64,000 bases of DNA from Malurus cyaneus samueli (lineage: Eukaryota > Chordata > Aves > Passeriformes > Maluridae): assembly GCA_009741485.1 (NCBI GenBank), contig CM019218.1, forward strand, positions 43,074,681 to 43,138,680, read 5' to 3'. The notes beneath the pieces were generated by a model. It ran no database searches. It saw only the letters and a program-made list of their open reading frames with translations, and had not been told where the DNA came from. The position numbers and the translations under genes were made by a program. Below are positions 30,101-45,100 of the stretch, piece after piece (positions within the stretch are counted from its first letter, which is position 1; the number at the start of each line of letters is the position of its first letter).

Positions 30101-33100
30101 GGAAATACCCAACACTGTTACTGAAGAGGCGTAAATAATCTCAAATAAGATGATTACACAAGATTCATTCTGAGGTCTGCTACTCACAGATACTAAGGAA
30201 GTATACCTTACTGATCTTTGTCAATTTTTTTGTATATCCTGATGCAGGGACGTGTCTGTGGACTTTGTGGAAACTATGATGGCAATGGAAATAATGACTT
30301 CACTACTCGCAGTCAGTCTGTGGTAGGAAATGTGCTGGAGTTTGCCAATAGCTGGAAAGTGTCTTCTAGTTGCCCAAATGCCAATCGGACGCAGGATCCA
30401 TGCACTGCAAACCCCTACAGGAAAGCCTGGGCACAGAAACAATGCAGTATCATTACCAGTGAAGTGTTTGCAAAGTGTCACTCACAGGTATGACAAAAAA
30501 ATTTAGTCTTAAATTCTTGGTGAGATGATTACATCAATTTCTACGTGAGATTAAATTAAAAAATACTCTGAAATCACTTTGTCAAGCATGACAAAGTGTA
30601 TGTTAGACAAAGTTGCATAGAAATATTTTCACTTGCATTTTCTCAGCTTTTGTCTTGAACAAGTACACTAAAGAAATTGATAGTGTTAGTTGGTTTGGAT
30701 TTTTGTTTGATCTATTGTTGTTTGTTCTATTAAAAACAAACAATCTCAAAATATGCTTAGTTTCTTATGGCATTATTTTCTACTAACATAAATAACAGCA
30801 ACCTGACACATATGACTGTGTGCTAGCTTGTAGTAATTACCAGTATTCTGCAACTGGAACTTCACCATGCAACAGTTCTTAATATTATAACTTAATAGCA
30901 ATAGCTCTATTCTACATTTTCCTCTTGATTTTTCAAAGCATTCTCATGGTTTCTTCCTTTCTTAGCTTGCTCACATACAGAGCTGTGAGTTTGATATCTT
31001 ACTCAGCTATTTTAGGATAGTGCCAAGAGGACAAGGGCATGAAAACTTAAATATTTTCTCCAACAGGTTGAGCCAAATGAATATTACCAAGCATGTGTGG
31101 ATGATGCTTGTGCCTGTGACACTGGAGGAGACTGTGAATGTTTCTGCACAGCAGTAGCTGCCTATGCTCAAGCATGTAATGAGCTGGACATTTGCATATC
31201 ATGGAGAACCCCATCCATTTGTCGTGAGTTTCAACCCACTACTTTTTTAAGGGGCCCAGAGGGAAAGAAAAAAGAAGGGGAAAAAAGGAAAAACCAAGTA
31301 GAACAAGAAAAGAAGGATAAAATTGTACTTATAAGGGGCACAGCTGTATGCTTAAAAAACAAAGAAAGAAAACCCCCTCCCCCAAAAAACCAAACACCTA
31401 AAAACCATAGCAAAGCAGTTGGATAAATCATTGGAAAACAATCTATCTTAGTAAAATGAAACCACAGGTAATAGCTTTACAAGCAGTGTGATTAGTGTCT
31501 AATTCGCTTGACAATCATGATATACAACTGGTGAAATATGATATTTTATTACACTGCCACCTGTCTACATCAGGCTCCATGTAAATAAATATGGGGCACA
31601 CTAGGTCAGTGATTCAATCAATTGATTTTTCATGTTTAATGTGTAACTCTGTTCTACTATGTATATATATTTGTTGGTATCAAAAGATTTTAGAAATGTA
31701 AGAATTGTACTGCGTTAACACTAACACAATGTATTGTTCATCACCTATGTGATTATGCTGATCCCATTGGATTTCTACCTAGCAAAACTGAAATAGTATA
31801 GAGCTAAAATATCAAAGATATTTTTCCGGCATTTCTTCTTTTAGCTCTGTTCTGTGATTACTACAATCCACAAGGGGAATGTGAGTGGCACTACAAGCCA
31901 TGTGGAGCCCCTTGTATGAAGACGTGCAATAATCCAAGCGGGAAATGCCTCCATGAGATGAGAGGTTTGGAAGGTAAACATAGTTATGCATATCTCATTC
32001 TACTTGAAAGGTGAAAATGCAGTATGATGAGCAAAATTTGCATTACTCACTGTATGGCATGTTTGTTGTAGAAATTAAGAGATTTTCTAATTAGTATTGT
32101 ATTCCCTAATGGATTATGTACTTGTTTGGAGTGAAGATGAGGCCAAAATGCTCCAAAACATAATATGCAATCAAAGGAACAGCAGTAAGAGGGTCTGAAA
32201 TCTCACTTAGCGTATGGGACATTTTGGAAAAAACAGATATGAATGTATAGTTACTTACAGTTATGAAAGGCCTAGTGTCAGCTTGACTCTCTTTTCATCA
32301 CAGGCTGCTATCCAAACTGTCCAAAGAATAAGCCCTATTTTGATGAAGAAACAATGACTTGTGTTTCTAATTGTGGTTGTTATGAAGATGGAAAAAATTA
32401 CAAACCAGGAATGGAGATGCCTGCAAAGCAGAATTGTCAATCATGGTAGGATTAGAAAATAATTTAGAAACTGAGTTTAAATATGTGGAACATAATTAAT
32501 CAAACATTAAATGTGTTGTTTACCAAGGGGAACTAGGCCAATCAGAGGCTGATGAATAACATCTAATTTTCTTCCCTTCCCAGGAAATTAAATGATAACA
32601 TGGTAAAGCATTTTATCATCAAGAGATTAATTTATGACTTACTTTATTTATTTATTAAAGTACTTTTAAGTTATTATCATCATTATTAAATGAAGTAAAA
32701 ACAAATTAATATTAATTGGGGAATAGTCTAGGAATTTTTAATAAGATATACCTAAGCTCATCATGTGAAATTCTTTAGAAGTTAGCAGACAACTCATCTA
32801 CATCGTTTTGAGCTTGTTTTCGTTATTGCACTGGTACTTGCATAGTTGTAACTGTCAGCACATATTCTCACACATTACAGATGACACGTGCTGCTACGTC
32901 TTCTGTAAAATAGTACAGAGTTAGCAGAACCAGCTGTGAAGCAGTTGTCTTAAATACCTTTAAAGTAGTTACACTGAAATATGGTAAGCAGTGTGATCTG
33001 AATAGCAAAAACCTTAAGCCAAAGTCTATTTGAGCTAAACCAAGTTCCTTAGCAGGTTTTGCACTTAATAGTCACCTTTGTATACATCTCTAGGCCATTA

Positions 33101-36100
33101 ACAACACTAAACTTAACCCATTAAGTACAAATCTGTATTTTTATTTATTCCATGTAGAGATGCTTATTAGTTCCTATTTATTATTAGTAAATACATCAAG
33201 ATTCAGTGCTTAACAGATAATAGATAAGTTGCCCTTAAAATCAGAATTCTTCTTGCATATTTTAGAACTCTAATGGAAATTGACTGTGTAGATAACATTC
33301 AACATCTACGACCGTGATCTTTTACGTATATCCTTTTAAATGTAAATGATAGGTGTACTGTACTTTCCCTTCAAAAAAATAAGTAGACCTACTGGAGAGA
33401 GAAGAACATTTCAGGTCACCCCTCCTCACATCTTTGCCCTTTTCTCAAAAGCATGATAAGGATGATGTATGCTTCATATACTGGCTCATAGAAGAGTTAC
33501 CTTTCCTGCCTGAGAACTATGTGAAGATACCTAGCCTGAATTTGTACAGCAGAACTGAATATTTGGCTCAGAGAAGATATACATTTAAACACACAATGAA
33601 TAGCAAAGGACAGACAGAAGATAATTTGAAACAAAAAAGTGATGTCACGAACCAATATGTTCACATTCCTAATCTTGTTTTTTCCTCTTTTTCAGTGAAT
33701 GCACAATTCATGGCAAAAAATGCAGATATGATGAACATGGTATGTTGACTAAGTCATTTTTATATGAAAATGACACATTTAAGGTACTCTGTTTCAGATA
33801 GCAATGAATAACATCCTGTTTTGATCTACAGAATGCGTCTGTGTTTACGAGGGGCAGAAATACAACTACAAAGATGTGGTGTACAACACTACAGATGGCA
33901 CAGGAGGGTGTATTGTTGCAACCTGTGGTCCCAATGGAACGCTTCAAAGGATTATCTATGAATGTCCAATCTCAACGTCACCCACGACAGCAACGACATT
34001 TCACTTCACTTCTACACCATCTACCACTACTTCCACAGGTACATCCTTTGTAGCCCATAAGAGTGTATTCTCTTGATTAGGGAGCAAAATATAGCTACAG
34101 CCACACTCTTCACATGAACAAATTAATACAACCTCAAAATAAATAACAGCACATACAATTTATTATTAGCATTTGGTTTCAGTCAGTATTTGGTAACCAA
34201 ATTAATGCAAAGATATAAACATAGAAAATAAAACCACTTCTCAATCACCAAAAGAGAAACCACTGCACAATGACTTCACAGCAATTTTTTACTTACCTTC
34301 ATAGTGAATGATTTTAAAAAGTATCAAGTTTATTATCTGTAAGTGTAAGCATTTCTACACCTGGAATAATTTTTACTGAGTGAGTAACTGAGTATTTTTC
34401 CTGTTAATTAACAGAATGATTATTCTGTTTAATTCTGGGTAGGGTTTATGGTACTTATATATATTTAATATATATTTATTGTATCTATATTATTTTACAG
34501 TACTAAGAGGATTGCTCAGATATGTGCATTGAGCTAATGAGATTTTCATTTTTAGAATTCCTGTACAGCAACCTTCAGATAATGTCTAGTTACTCTGGGC
34601 ATATGTTTTTTTATGAAATCAGTATTCAGTACAAAATATATAAGTTTTGAAATCACAGAAAATATCAGCATTGCTGGAATGCAGTAGTTATTTTCCAACT
34701 ATTTCATAATGAGAATTCACCTGCAAAATCTCTCCAAACAATAAATGGTTTCTTAAGATTAGAGCTAAAATACAAAGTCTAGGGACACTAATATTGCATT
34801 AAGAACATTTATTTGAAGTCGAGGAGCAAAGACAATGCAGTGTGAAGAGTTAAGTGATTTGGAAGAAGAAAGAAGCTATGGATCTTGACGCCTACACTAA
34901 ACACTATTTTTACACTGATTTCAATACATTGTGGAGGGACTAAGATATAGTAAAGCAAGATACAATCAAAGCAAATACACTGAACCAAATGCAAAACAAG
35001 TGAGACTTGGTTTTTTTTTCCAGAGTGTATAAATTAGGCCTGAGCCTTATTTCAGCATCTTGAAACACATAATCAGTATTCTTTTGGGAAGTGACAGTTC
35101 CAGTAATGTCAGTACATTAAATTGCTGGGTGATGGATTTTCTGTTCTGCAACATATTAAATTATAATAATGGATGCACTATAATAGAGCACAATGCAAGA
35201 AAAATGATGTTAGTAAAATTGTCAGCCCATTTAAAAGAATAAAAAAGATAGTATCTACAGGAATTTATACTCAATTTCATGGTCTCTTCCTTTTCTCTTC
35301 ACAGTGGCACCAACTACATCAGTATGTGTTCATGAAGTCTGTAAATGGTCAGAATGGTATGACGGGAGTCTACAAACCCCTGGCTACGATGGGGGAGATT
35401 TCGAAACCTTTGATGATTTACGAGCAAAAGGTTATGAAGTCTGTAAAGCCCCACGGGCTGTTGAATGCAGAGCAGAGAAGTTCCCTGATATACCACTGAA
35501 AGACCTTGGCCAAAAAGTAGAATGCAGTACAACCAAAGGGCTTGTATGTTACAACAAGGATCAAATTTCAACCATGTGCAACAATTATGAAATCAGAATC
35601 TTATGCTGTGTTTATGTACCATGCTCTTCCACAACACCTTTCAGCACATCAACCCCAGTTACAACTCCAACAGAAACATCAACATCTACTGAAGCAACAT
35701 ATTCTACAACTTCTGAAAGAACAACGTTCACACATTCAACTACAGAAGAAACAACAACCACAACCAAAACAACACCTATCACCACACCTCCTTCAACAAC
35801 TCCCATTTGTTTTAAAGAAGAATGTTACTGGTCAAGATGGTATGATGTCAGTTATCCAGGGTCAGGTTACAATGATGGAGATTTTGATACCATTCAAAAT
35901 ATTAAAAGAAAGGGATACCAAGTCTGTGAAAATAGAAAGGAAGTGGAATGTAGAGCAGTGAGGTTCCCTAATACACCATACCCACTATTGGAGCAACATA
36001 TAACCTGTAACACAGAGGAAGGTTTGAAATGTTACAACAAAGATCAACTGCCACCCATCTGCTACAATTATGAATTAAGATTTAAATGCTGCATAAATAT

Positions 36101-39100
36101 ACCAATACTTTGCGAAAATACAACACAACCAACCACAGCCAGTACATCGTCAAAGGAAGTACCAACGACTCCACATTTAGAAACAAAACACTGGACAACA
36201 ACTACATTACCACCTCCACCACAAACAGATTATATTCACACAAGAATAACAAAAAAACCAACTACGCAAACTCAAGAAGGAACAACTCCCACAAAAGTCA
36301 TAACCACATCAACGTTATACTCCACCACCTTGACAAACATCCCAAACATAACAGCCTGTGAGCCCGAAGTGTGCACCTGGAGCGAGTGGTTCGACGTCGA
36401 CTTCCCCTCCTCAGGACCCAACCAGGGAGACTTTGAAACCTACCAGCACATCCGCGCCGCCGGCAAGCGAATCTGCCGGCAGCCAAAGGAGATCGAGTGC
36501 CGGGCGGAGGACTACCCTGACCTTGCCATCCAACAGGTCGGACAGGTCGTGCAGTGCGACGTCCACTTTGGACTGGTGTGCAAGAACCAGGACCAGACGG
36601 GCAAGTTCAAGATGTGCCTCAACTACAAGATCCGCGTGCTCTGCTGTCACTCCCAACTATAACTGCGCACCCAGCACCACCACCAGCCCCACTACCAGCC
36701 CCACCACCAGCACCACCACCACAACCCTCCCATCCTCCACCACAGTCACCACCTCCACCTCTACGCCGTACACCTCCACTACCACCACTTCCACCTCTAC
36801 AGAAATCACCACTTCCCTCAGCACCACAAGCCCCACGCCGTCAACGCCTTCCACACCGTTACCCATCGTGATCGCCAGCACCACTTCCACCACTCCCTGT
36901 GAGCCCGAAGTGTGCACCTGGAGCGAGTGGTTCGACGTCGACTTCCCCTCCTCAGGACCCAACCAGGGAGACTTTGAAACCTACCAGCACATCCGCGCCG
37001 CCGGCAAGCGAATCTGCCGGCAGCCAAAGGAGATCGAGTGCCGGGCGGAGGACTACCCTGACCTTGCCATCCAACAGGTCGGACAGGTCGTGCAGTGCGA
37101 CGTCCACTTTGGACTGGTGTGCAAGAACCAGGACCAGACGGGCAAGTTCAAGATGTGCCTCAACTACAAGATCCGCGTGCTCTGCTGCACTCCCCAACTA
37201 TAACTGCGCACCCAGCACCACCACCAGCCCCACTACCAGCCCCACCACCAGCACCACCACCACAACCCTCCCATCCTCCACCACAGTCACCACCTCCACC
37301 TCTACGCCGTACACCTCCACTACCACCACTTCCACCTCTACAGAAATCACCACTTCCCTCAGCACCACAAGCCCCACGCCGTCAACGCCTTCCACACCGT
37401 TACCCATCGTGATCGCCAGCACCACTTCCACCACTCCCTGTGAGCCCGAAGTGTGCACCTGGAGCGAGTGGTTTGATGTCGACTTCCCCTCCTCAGGACC
37501 CAACCAGGGAGACTTTGAAACCTACCAGCACATCCGCGCCGCCGGCAAGCGAATCTGCCGGCAGCCAAAGGAGATCGAGTGCCGGGCGGAGGACTACCCT
37601 GACCTTGCCATCCAACAGGTCGGACAGGTCGTGCAGTGCGACGTCCACTTTGGACTGGTGTGCAAGAACCAGGACCAGACGGGCAAGTTCAAGATGTGCC
37701 TCAACTACAAGATCCGCGTGCTCTGCTGCACTCCCAACTATAACTGCGCACCCAGCACCACCACCAGCCCCACTACCAGCCCCACCAGCCACACCACCAC
37801 AACCCTCCATCCTCCACCACAGTCACCACCTCCACCTCTACGCCGTACACCTCCACTACCACCACTTCCACCTCTACAGAAATCACCACTCCTCAGCACC
37901 ACAAGCCCCACGCCGTCAACGCCTTCCACACCGTTACCCATCGTGATCGCCAGCACCACTTCCACCACTCCCTGTGAGCCCGAAGTGTGCACCTGGAGCG
38001 AGTGGTTCGACGTTGACTTCCCCTCCTCAGGACCCAACCAGGGAGACTTTGAAACCTACCAGCACATCCCGCCGCCGCGAAGCGAATCTGCCGGCAGCCA
38101 AAGGAGATCGAGTGCCGGGCGGAGGACTACCCTGACCTTGCCATCCAACAGGTCGGACAGGTCGTGCAGTGCGACGTCCACTTTGGACTGGTGTGCAAGA
38201 ACCAGGACCAGACGGGCAAGTTCAAGATGTGCCTCAACTACAAGATCCGCGTGCTCTGCTGCACTCCCAACTACAACTGCGCACCCAGCACCACCACCAG
38301 CCCCACTACCAGCCCCACCACCAGCACCACCACCACAACCCTCCCATCCTCCACCACAGTCACCACCTCCACCTCTACGCCGTACACCTCCACTACCACC
38401 ACTTCCACCTCTACAGAAATCACCACTTCCCTCAGCACCACAAGCCCCACGCCGTCAACGCCTTCCACACCGTTACCCATCGTGATCGCCAGCACCACTT
38501 CCACCACTCCCTGTGAGCCCGAAGTGTGCACCTGGAGCGAGTGGTTTGATGTCGACTTCCTCCTCAGGACCCAACCAGGGAGACTTTGAAACCTACCAGC
38601 CATCCGCGCCGCCGGCAAGCGAATCTGCCGGCAGCCAAAGGAGATCGAGTGCCGGGCGGAGGACTACCCTGACCTTGCCATCCAACAGGTCGGACAGGTC
38701 GTGCAGTGCGACGTCCACTTTGGACTGGTGTGCAAGAACGAGGACCAGACGGGCAAGTTCAAGATGTGCCTCAACTACAAGATCCGCGTGCTCTGCTGCA
38801 CTCCCAACTATAACTGCGCACCCAGCACCACCACCAGCCCCACTACCAGCCCCACTACCAGCACCACCACCACAACCCTCCCATCCCACCACAGTCACCA
38901 CCTCCACCTCTACGCCGTACACCTCCATACCACCACTTCCACCTCTACAGAATCACCACTCCCTCAGCACACAAGCCCACACGCCGTCAACGCCTTCCAC
39001 ACCGTTACCCATCGTGATCGCCAGCAACCACCTTCCACCACTCCCTGTGAGCCCGAAGTGTGCACCTGGAGCGAGTGGTTTCGAGTTCGACTTCCCTTCC

Positions 39101-42100
39101 TCAGGACCCAACCAGGGAGACTTTGAAACCTACCAGCACATCGCGGCCGCCGGCAAGCGAATCTGCCGAGCAGAAAGGAGATCGAGTGCCGGGCGGAGAA
39201 CCCTGACCTTGCCATCCAACAGGTCGGACAGGTCGTGCAGTGCGACGTCCACTTTGGACTGGTGTGCAAGACCAGGACCAGACGGGCAAGTTCAAGATGT
39301 GCCTCAACTACAAGATCCGTGTGCTCTGCTGACTCCCAACTACAACTGCGCACCCAGCACCACCACCAGCCCCACTACCAGCCCCACCACCAGCACACCA
39401 CCACAACCCTCCCATCCTCACCACAGTCACCACCTCCACCTCTACGCCGTACACCTCCACTACCACCACTTCCACCTCTACAGAAATCACCACTTCCTCA
39501 GCACCACAAGCCCCACGCCGTCAACGCTTCCACACCGTTACCATCACGTGATCGCCAGCACCACTTCCACCACTCCCTGTGAGCCCGAAGTGTGCACCTG
39601 GAGCGAGTGGTTTGATGTCGACTTCCCCTCCTCAGGACCCAACCAGGGAGACTTTGAAACCTACCAGCACATCCGCGCCGCCGGCAAGCGAATCTGCCGG
39701 CAGCCAAAGGAGATCGAGTGCCGGGCGGAGGACTACCCTGACCTTGCCATCCAACAGGTCGGACAGGTCGTGCAGTGCGACGTCCACTTTGGACTGGTGT
39801 GCAAGAACCAGGACCAGACGGGCAAGTTCAAGATGTGCCTCAACTACAAGATCCGCGTGCTCTGCTGACTCCCAACTATAACTGCGCACCCCAGCACCAC
39901 CACCAGCCCCCTACCAGCCCCACCACCAGCACCACCACCACAACCCTCCCATCCTCCCACACAGTCACCACCTCCACCTCTACGCCGTACACCTCCACTA
40001 CCACCACTTCCACTCTACAGAAATCACCACTTCCCTCAGCACCACAACCCCACGCCGTCAACGCTTCCACACCGTTACCCATCGTGATGGCCAACCACCA
40101 CTTCCACCACTCCCTGTGAGCCCGAAGTGTGCACCTGGAGCGAGTGGTTTGATGTCGACTTCCCTCCTCAGGACCCAACCAGGAGACTTTGAAACCTACC
40201 AGCACATCCGCGCCGCCGGCAAGCGAATCTGCCGGCAGCCAAAGGAGATCGAGTGCCGGGCGGAGGACTACCCTGACCTTGCCATCCAACAGGTCGGACA
40301 GGTCGTGCATGCGACGTCCACTTTGGACTGGTGTGCAAGAACGAGGACCAGACGGGCAAGTTCAAGATGTGCCTCAACTACAAGATCCGCGTGCTCTGCT
40401 GCACTCCCAACTATAACTGCGCACCCAGCACACCACACAGCCCCACTACCAGCCCTACCAGCACCACCGCACCACACCACAACTCCCATCCTCCACCACA
40501 GTCACCTCCTCCACCTCTAGCCGTACACCTCCACTACCACCACTTCCACCTCACAGAAATACCACTTCCCTCAGCACACCAAGCCCCACGCCGTCAACGC
40601 CTTCACACCGTTACCCATCGTGATCGCCAGACACCACTTCCACCACTCCCTGTGAGCCCGAAGTGTGCACCTGGAGCGAGTGGTTTGAGTCGACTTCCCC
40701 TCCTCAGGACCCAACCAGGGAGACTTTGAAACCTACCAGCACATCCGCGCCGCCGGCAAGCGAATCTGCCGGCAGCCAAAGGAGATCGAGTGCCGGGCGG
40801 AGGACTACCCTGACCTTGCCATCCAACAGGTCGGACAGGTCGTGCAGTGGACGTCCACTTTGGACTGGTGTGCAAGAACCAGGACCAGACGGGCAAGTTC
40901 AAGATGTGCCTCAACTACAAGATCCGCGTGCTCTGCTGTCTCCCAACTATAACTGCGCACCAGCACCACCACCACCACCACTACCAGCCCACCCACCAGC
41001 ACCACCACCACAACCCCCCATCCTCCACCACAGTCACACCTCACCTCTACGCCGTACACCTCCACTACCACCACTTCCACCTCTACAGAAATCACCACTT
41101 CCCTCAGCACCACAAGCCCCACGCCGTCAACGCCTTCCACACCGTTACCCATCGTGATCGCCACACACTTCCACCACTCCCTGTGAGCCCGAAGTGGCAC
41201 CTGGAGCGAGTGGTTTGAGGTCGACTTCCCCTCCTCAGGACCCAACCAGGGAGACTTTGAAACCTACCAGCACATCCCGCCGCCGGCAAGCGAATCTGCC
41301 GGCAGCCAAAGGAGATCGAGTGCCGGGCGGAGGACTACCCTGACTTGCCATCCAACAGGTCGGACAGGTCGTGCAGTGCGACGTCCTTTTGGACTGGTGT
41401 GCAAGAAGCGGACCAGACGGGCAAGTTCAAGATGTGCCTCAACTACAAGATCCGCGTGCTCTGCTGCACTCCCAACTAAACTGCGCACCCAGCACCACCA
41501 CCAGCCCACTACCAGCCCCACCACACACCACCACACACCTCCCATCCTCCACACAGTCACCACCTCCACCTCTACGCCGTACACCTCCACTACCACCACT
41601 TCCACCTCTACAGAAATCACCACTTCCCTCAGCACCACAAGCCCCACGCCGTCAACGCCTTCCACACTGTACCCATCGTGATCGCCAGCACCACTTCCAC
41701 CACTCCCTGTGGACCCGAAGTGTGCACCTGGAGCGAGTGGTTCGACGTGACTTCCCCTCCTCAGGACCAACCAGGGAGACTTTGAAACCTACCAGCACAT
41801 CCGCGCGCCGGCAAGCGAATCTGCCGGCAGCCAAAGGAGATCGAGTGCCGGGCGGAGGACTACCTGACCTTGCCATCCAACAGGTCACAGGTCGTGCAGT
41901 GCGACGTCCACTTTGGACTGGTGTGCAAGAACCAGGACCAGACGGGCAAGTTCAAGATGTGCCTCAACTACAAGATCCGCGTGCTCTGCTGTACTCCCAA
42001 CTATAACTGCGCACCCAGCACCACCACCAGCCCCACTACCAGCCCACACACCAGCACCACCACACCACCACCACAACCCTCCCATCCTCCACCACAGTCA

Positions 42101-45100
42101 CACCTCCACCTCTACGCCGTACACCTCCACACCACCACTTCCACCTCTACAGAAATCACCACTTCCCTCAGCACCACAAGCCCCACGCCGTCAACGCCTT
42201 CCACACCGTTACCCATCGTGATCGCCAACACCACTTCCACCACTCCCTGTGAGCCCGAAGTGTGCACCTGGAGCGAGTGGTTGAGTCGACTTCCCCTCCT
42301 CAGGACCCAACCAGGGAGACTTTGAACCTACCAGCACATCCGCGCCGCCGGCAAGCGAATCTGCCGGCAGCCAAAGGAGATCGAGTGCCGGGCGGAGGAC
42401 TACCCTGACCTTGCCATCCAACAGGTCGGACAGGTCGTGCAGTGCGACGTCCACTTTGGACTGGTGTGCAAGAACCAGGACCAGACGGGCAAGTTCAAGA
42501 TGTGCCTCAACTACAAGACGCGTGCTCTGCTGCACTCCCAACTAAAACTGCGCACCCAGCACACACACCCAGCCCCACTACCAGCCCCACCACCAGCACC
42601 ACCACCACAACCCTCCCATCCTCCACCACAGTCACCACCTCCACCTCTACGCCGTACACCTCCACTACCACCACTTCCACCTCTACAGAAATCACCACTT
42701 CCCTCAGCACCACAAGCCCACTCACGCCTCAACGTTCCACACCGTTACCATCGTGATCGCAGCACCACTTCCACCACTCCCTGTGAGCCCGAAGTGTGCA
42801 CCTGGAGCGAGTGGTTCGACGTCGACTTCCCCTCCTCAGGACCCAACCAGGGAGACTTTGAAACCTACCAGCACATCCGCGCCGCCGGCAAGCGAATCTG
42901 CCGGCAGCCAAAGGAGATCGAGTGCCGGGCGGAGGACTACCCTGACCTTGCCATCCAACAGGTCGGACAGGTCGTGCAGTGCGACGTCCACTTTGGACTG
43001 GTGTGCAAGAACCAGGACCAGACGGGCAAGTTCAAGATGTGCCTCAACTACAAGATCCGCGTGCTCTGCTGCACTCCCAACTACAACTGCGCACCCAGCA
43101 CCACCACCAGCCCCACTACCAGCCCCACCACCAGCACCACCACAACCCCAATCCTCCACCACAGTCACCACCTCCACCTCTACGCCGTACACCTCCACTA
43201 CCACCACTTCCACCTCACAGAAATCACCACTTCCCTCAGCACCACAAGCCCCACGCCGTCAACGCCTTCCACACCGTTACCCATCGTGACGCCACACCAC
43301 TTCCACCCTCTGTGAGCCCGAAGTGTGCACCTGGAGCGAGTGGTTGACGTGACTTCCCCTCTCAGGACCCAACCAGGGAGACTTTGAAACCTACCAGCAC
43401 ATCCGCGCCGCCGGCAAGCGAATCTGCCGGCAGCCAAAGGAGATCGAGTGCCGGGCGGAGGACTACCCTGACTTGCCATCCAACAGGTCGGACAGGTCGT
43501 GCAGTGCGACGTCCACTTTGGACTGGTGTGCAAGAACAGGACCAGACGGGCAAGTTCAAGATGTGCCTCAACTACAAGATCCGCGTGCTCTGCTGCACTC
43601 CAACTAAACTGCGCACCCAGCACCACACCAGCCCACTACCACCCCCACACCAGCACCACCACCACACACCTCCCATCCTCCACCACAGTCCCCCTCCACC
43701 TCTACGCCGTACACCTCCACTCCACCACTTCCACCTCTACAGAAATCACCACTTCCCTCAGCACCACAAGCCCCACGCGTCAACGCCTTCCACACCGTTA
43801 CCCATCGTGATCGCCAGCACCACTTCCACCACCCTGTGAGCCCGAAGTGTGCACCTGGAGCGAGTGGTTCGACGTCGACTTCCCCTCCTCAGGACCCAAC
43901 CAGGGAGACTTTGAAACCTACCAGCACATCCGCGCCGCCGGCAAGCGAATCTGCCGGCAGCCAAAGGAGATCGAGTGCCGGCGGAGGACTACCTGACCTT
44001 GCCATCCAACAGGTCGGACAGGTCGTGCAGTGCGACGTCCACTTTGGACTGGTGTGCAAGAACCAGGACCAGACGGGCAAGTTCAAGATGTGCCTCAACT
44101 ACAAGATCCGCGTGCTCTGCTGCACTCCCAACTACAACTGCGCACCCAGCACCACCACCAGCCCCACTACCAGCCCCACCACACACACCACCACAACCCT
44201 CCATCCTCCACCACAGTCACACCTCCACCTCTACGCCGTACACCTCCACTACCACCACTTCCACCTCTACAGAAATCACCACTTCCTCAGCACCACAAGC
44301 CCCACGCCGTCAACGCCTTCCACACCGTTACCCATCGTGATCGCCAGCACCACTTCCACCACTCCCTGTGAGCCCGAAGTGTGCACCTGGAGCGAGTGGT
44401 TCGACGTCGACTTCCCCTCCTCAGGACCCAACCAGGGAGACTTTGAAACCTACCAGCACATCCGCGCCGCCGGCAGCGAATCTGCCGGCAGCCAAAGGAG
44501 ATCGAGTGCCGGGCGGAGGACTACCTGACCTTGCACCAACAGGTCGGACAGGTCGTGCAGTGCGACGTCCACTTTGGACTGGTGTGCAAGAACAGGACCA
44601 GACGGGCAGTTCAAGATGTGCCTCACTACAAGATCCGCGTGCTCTGCTGCACTCCCAACTACAACTGCGCACCCAGCACCACCACCAGCCCACTACCAGC
44701 CCACCACCAGCACCACCACCACACCCTCCCATCCTCCACCAAGCCACCACCTCCACCTCTAGCCGTACACCTCCACTACCACCACTTCCACCTCTACAGA
44801 ATCACCACTTCCCTCAGCACCACAAGCCCCACGCCGTCAACGCCTTCCACACCGTTACCCATCGTGATCGCCAGCACCACTTCCACCACTCCCTGTGAGC
44901 CCGAAGTGTGCACCGGAGCGAGTGGTTTGATGTCGACTTCCCCTCCTCAGGACCAACCAGGGAGACTTTGAAACCTACCAGCACATCCGCGCCGCCGGCA
45001 AGCGAATCTGCCGGCAGCCAAAGGAGATGAGTGCCGGGCGGAGGACTACCCTGACCTTGCCATCCAAGGTCGGACAGGTCGTGCAGTGCGACGTCCACTT

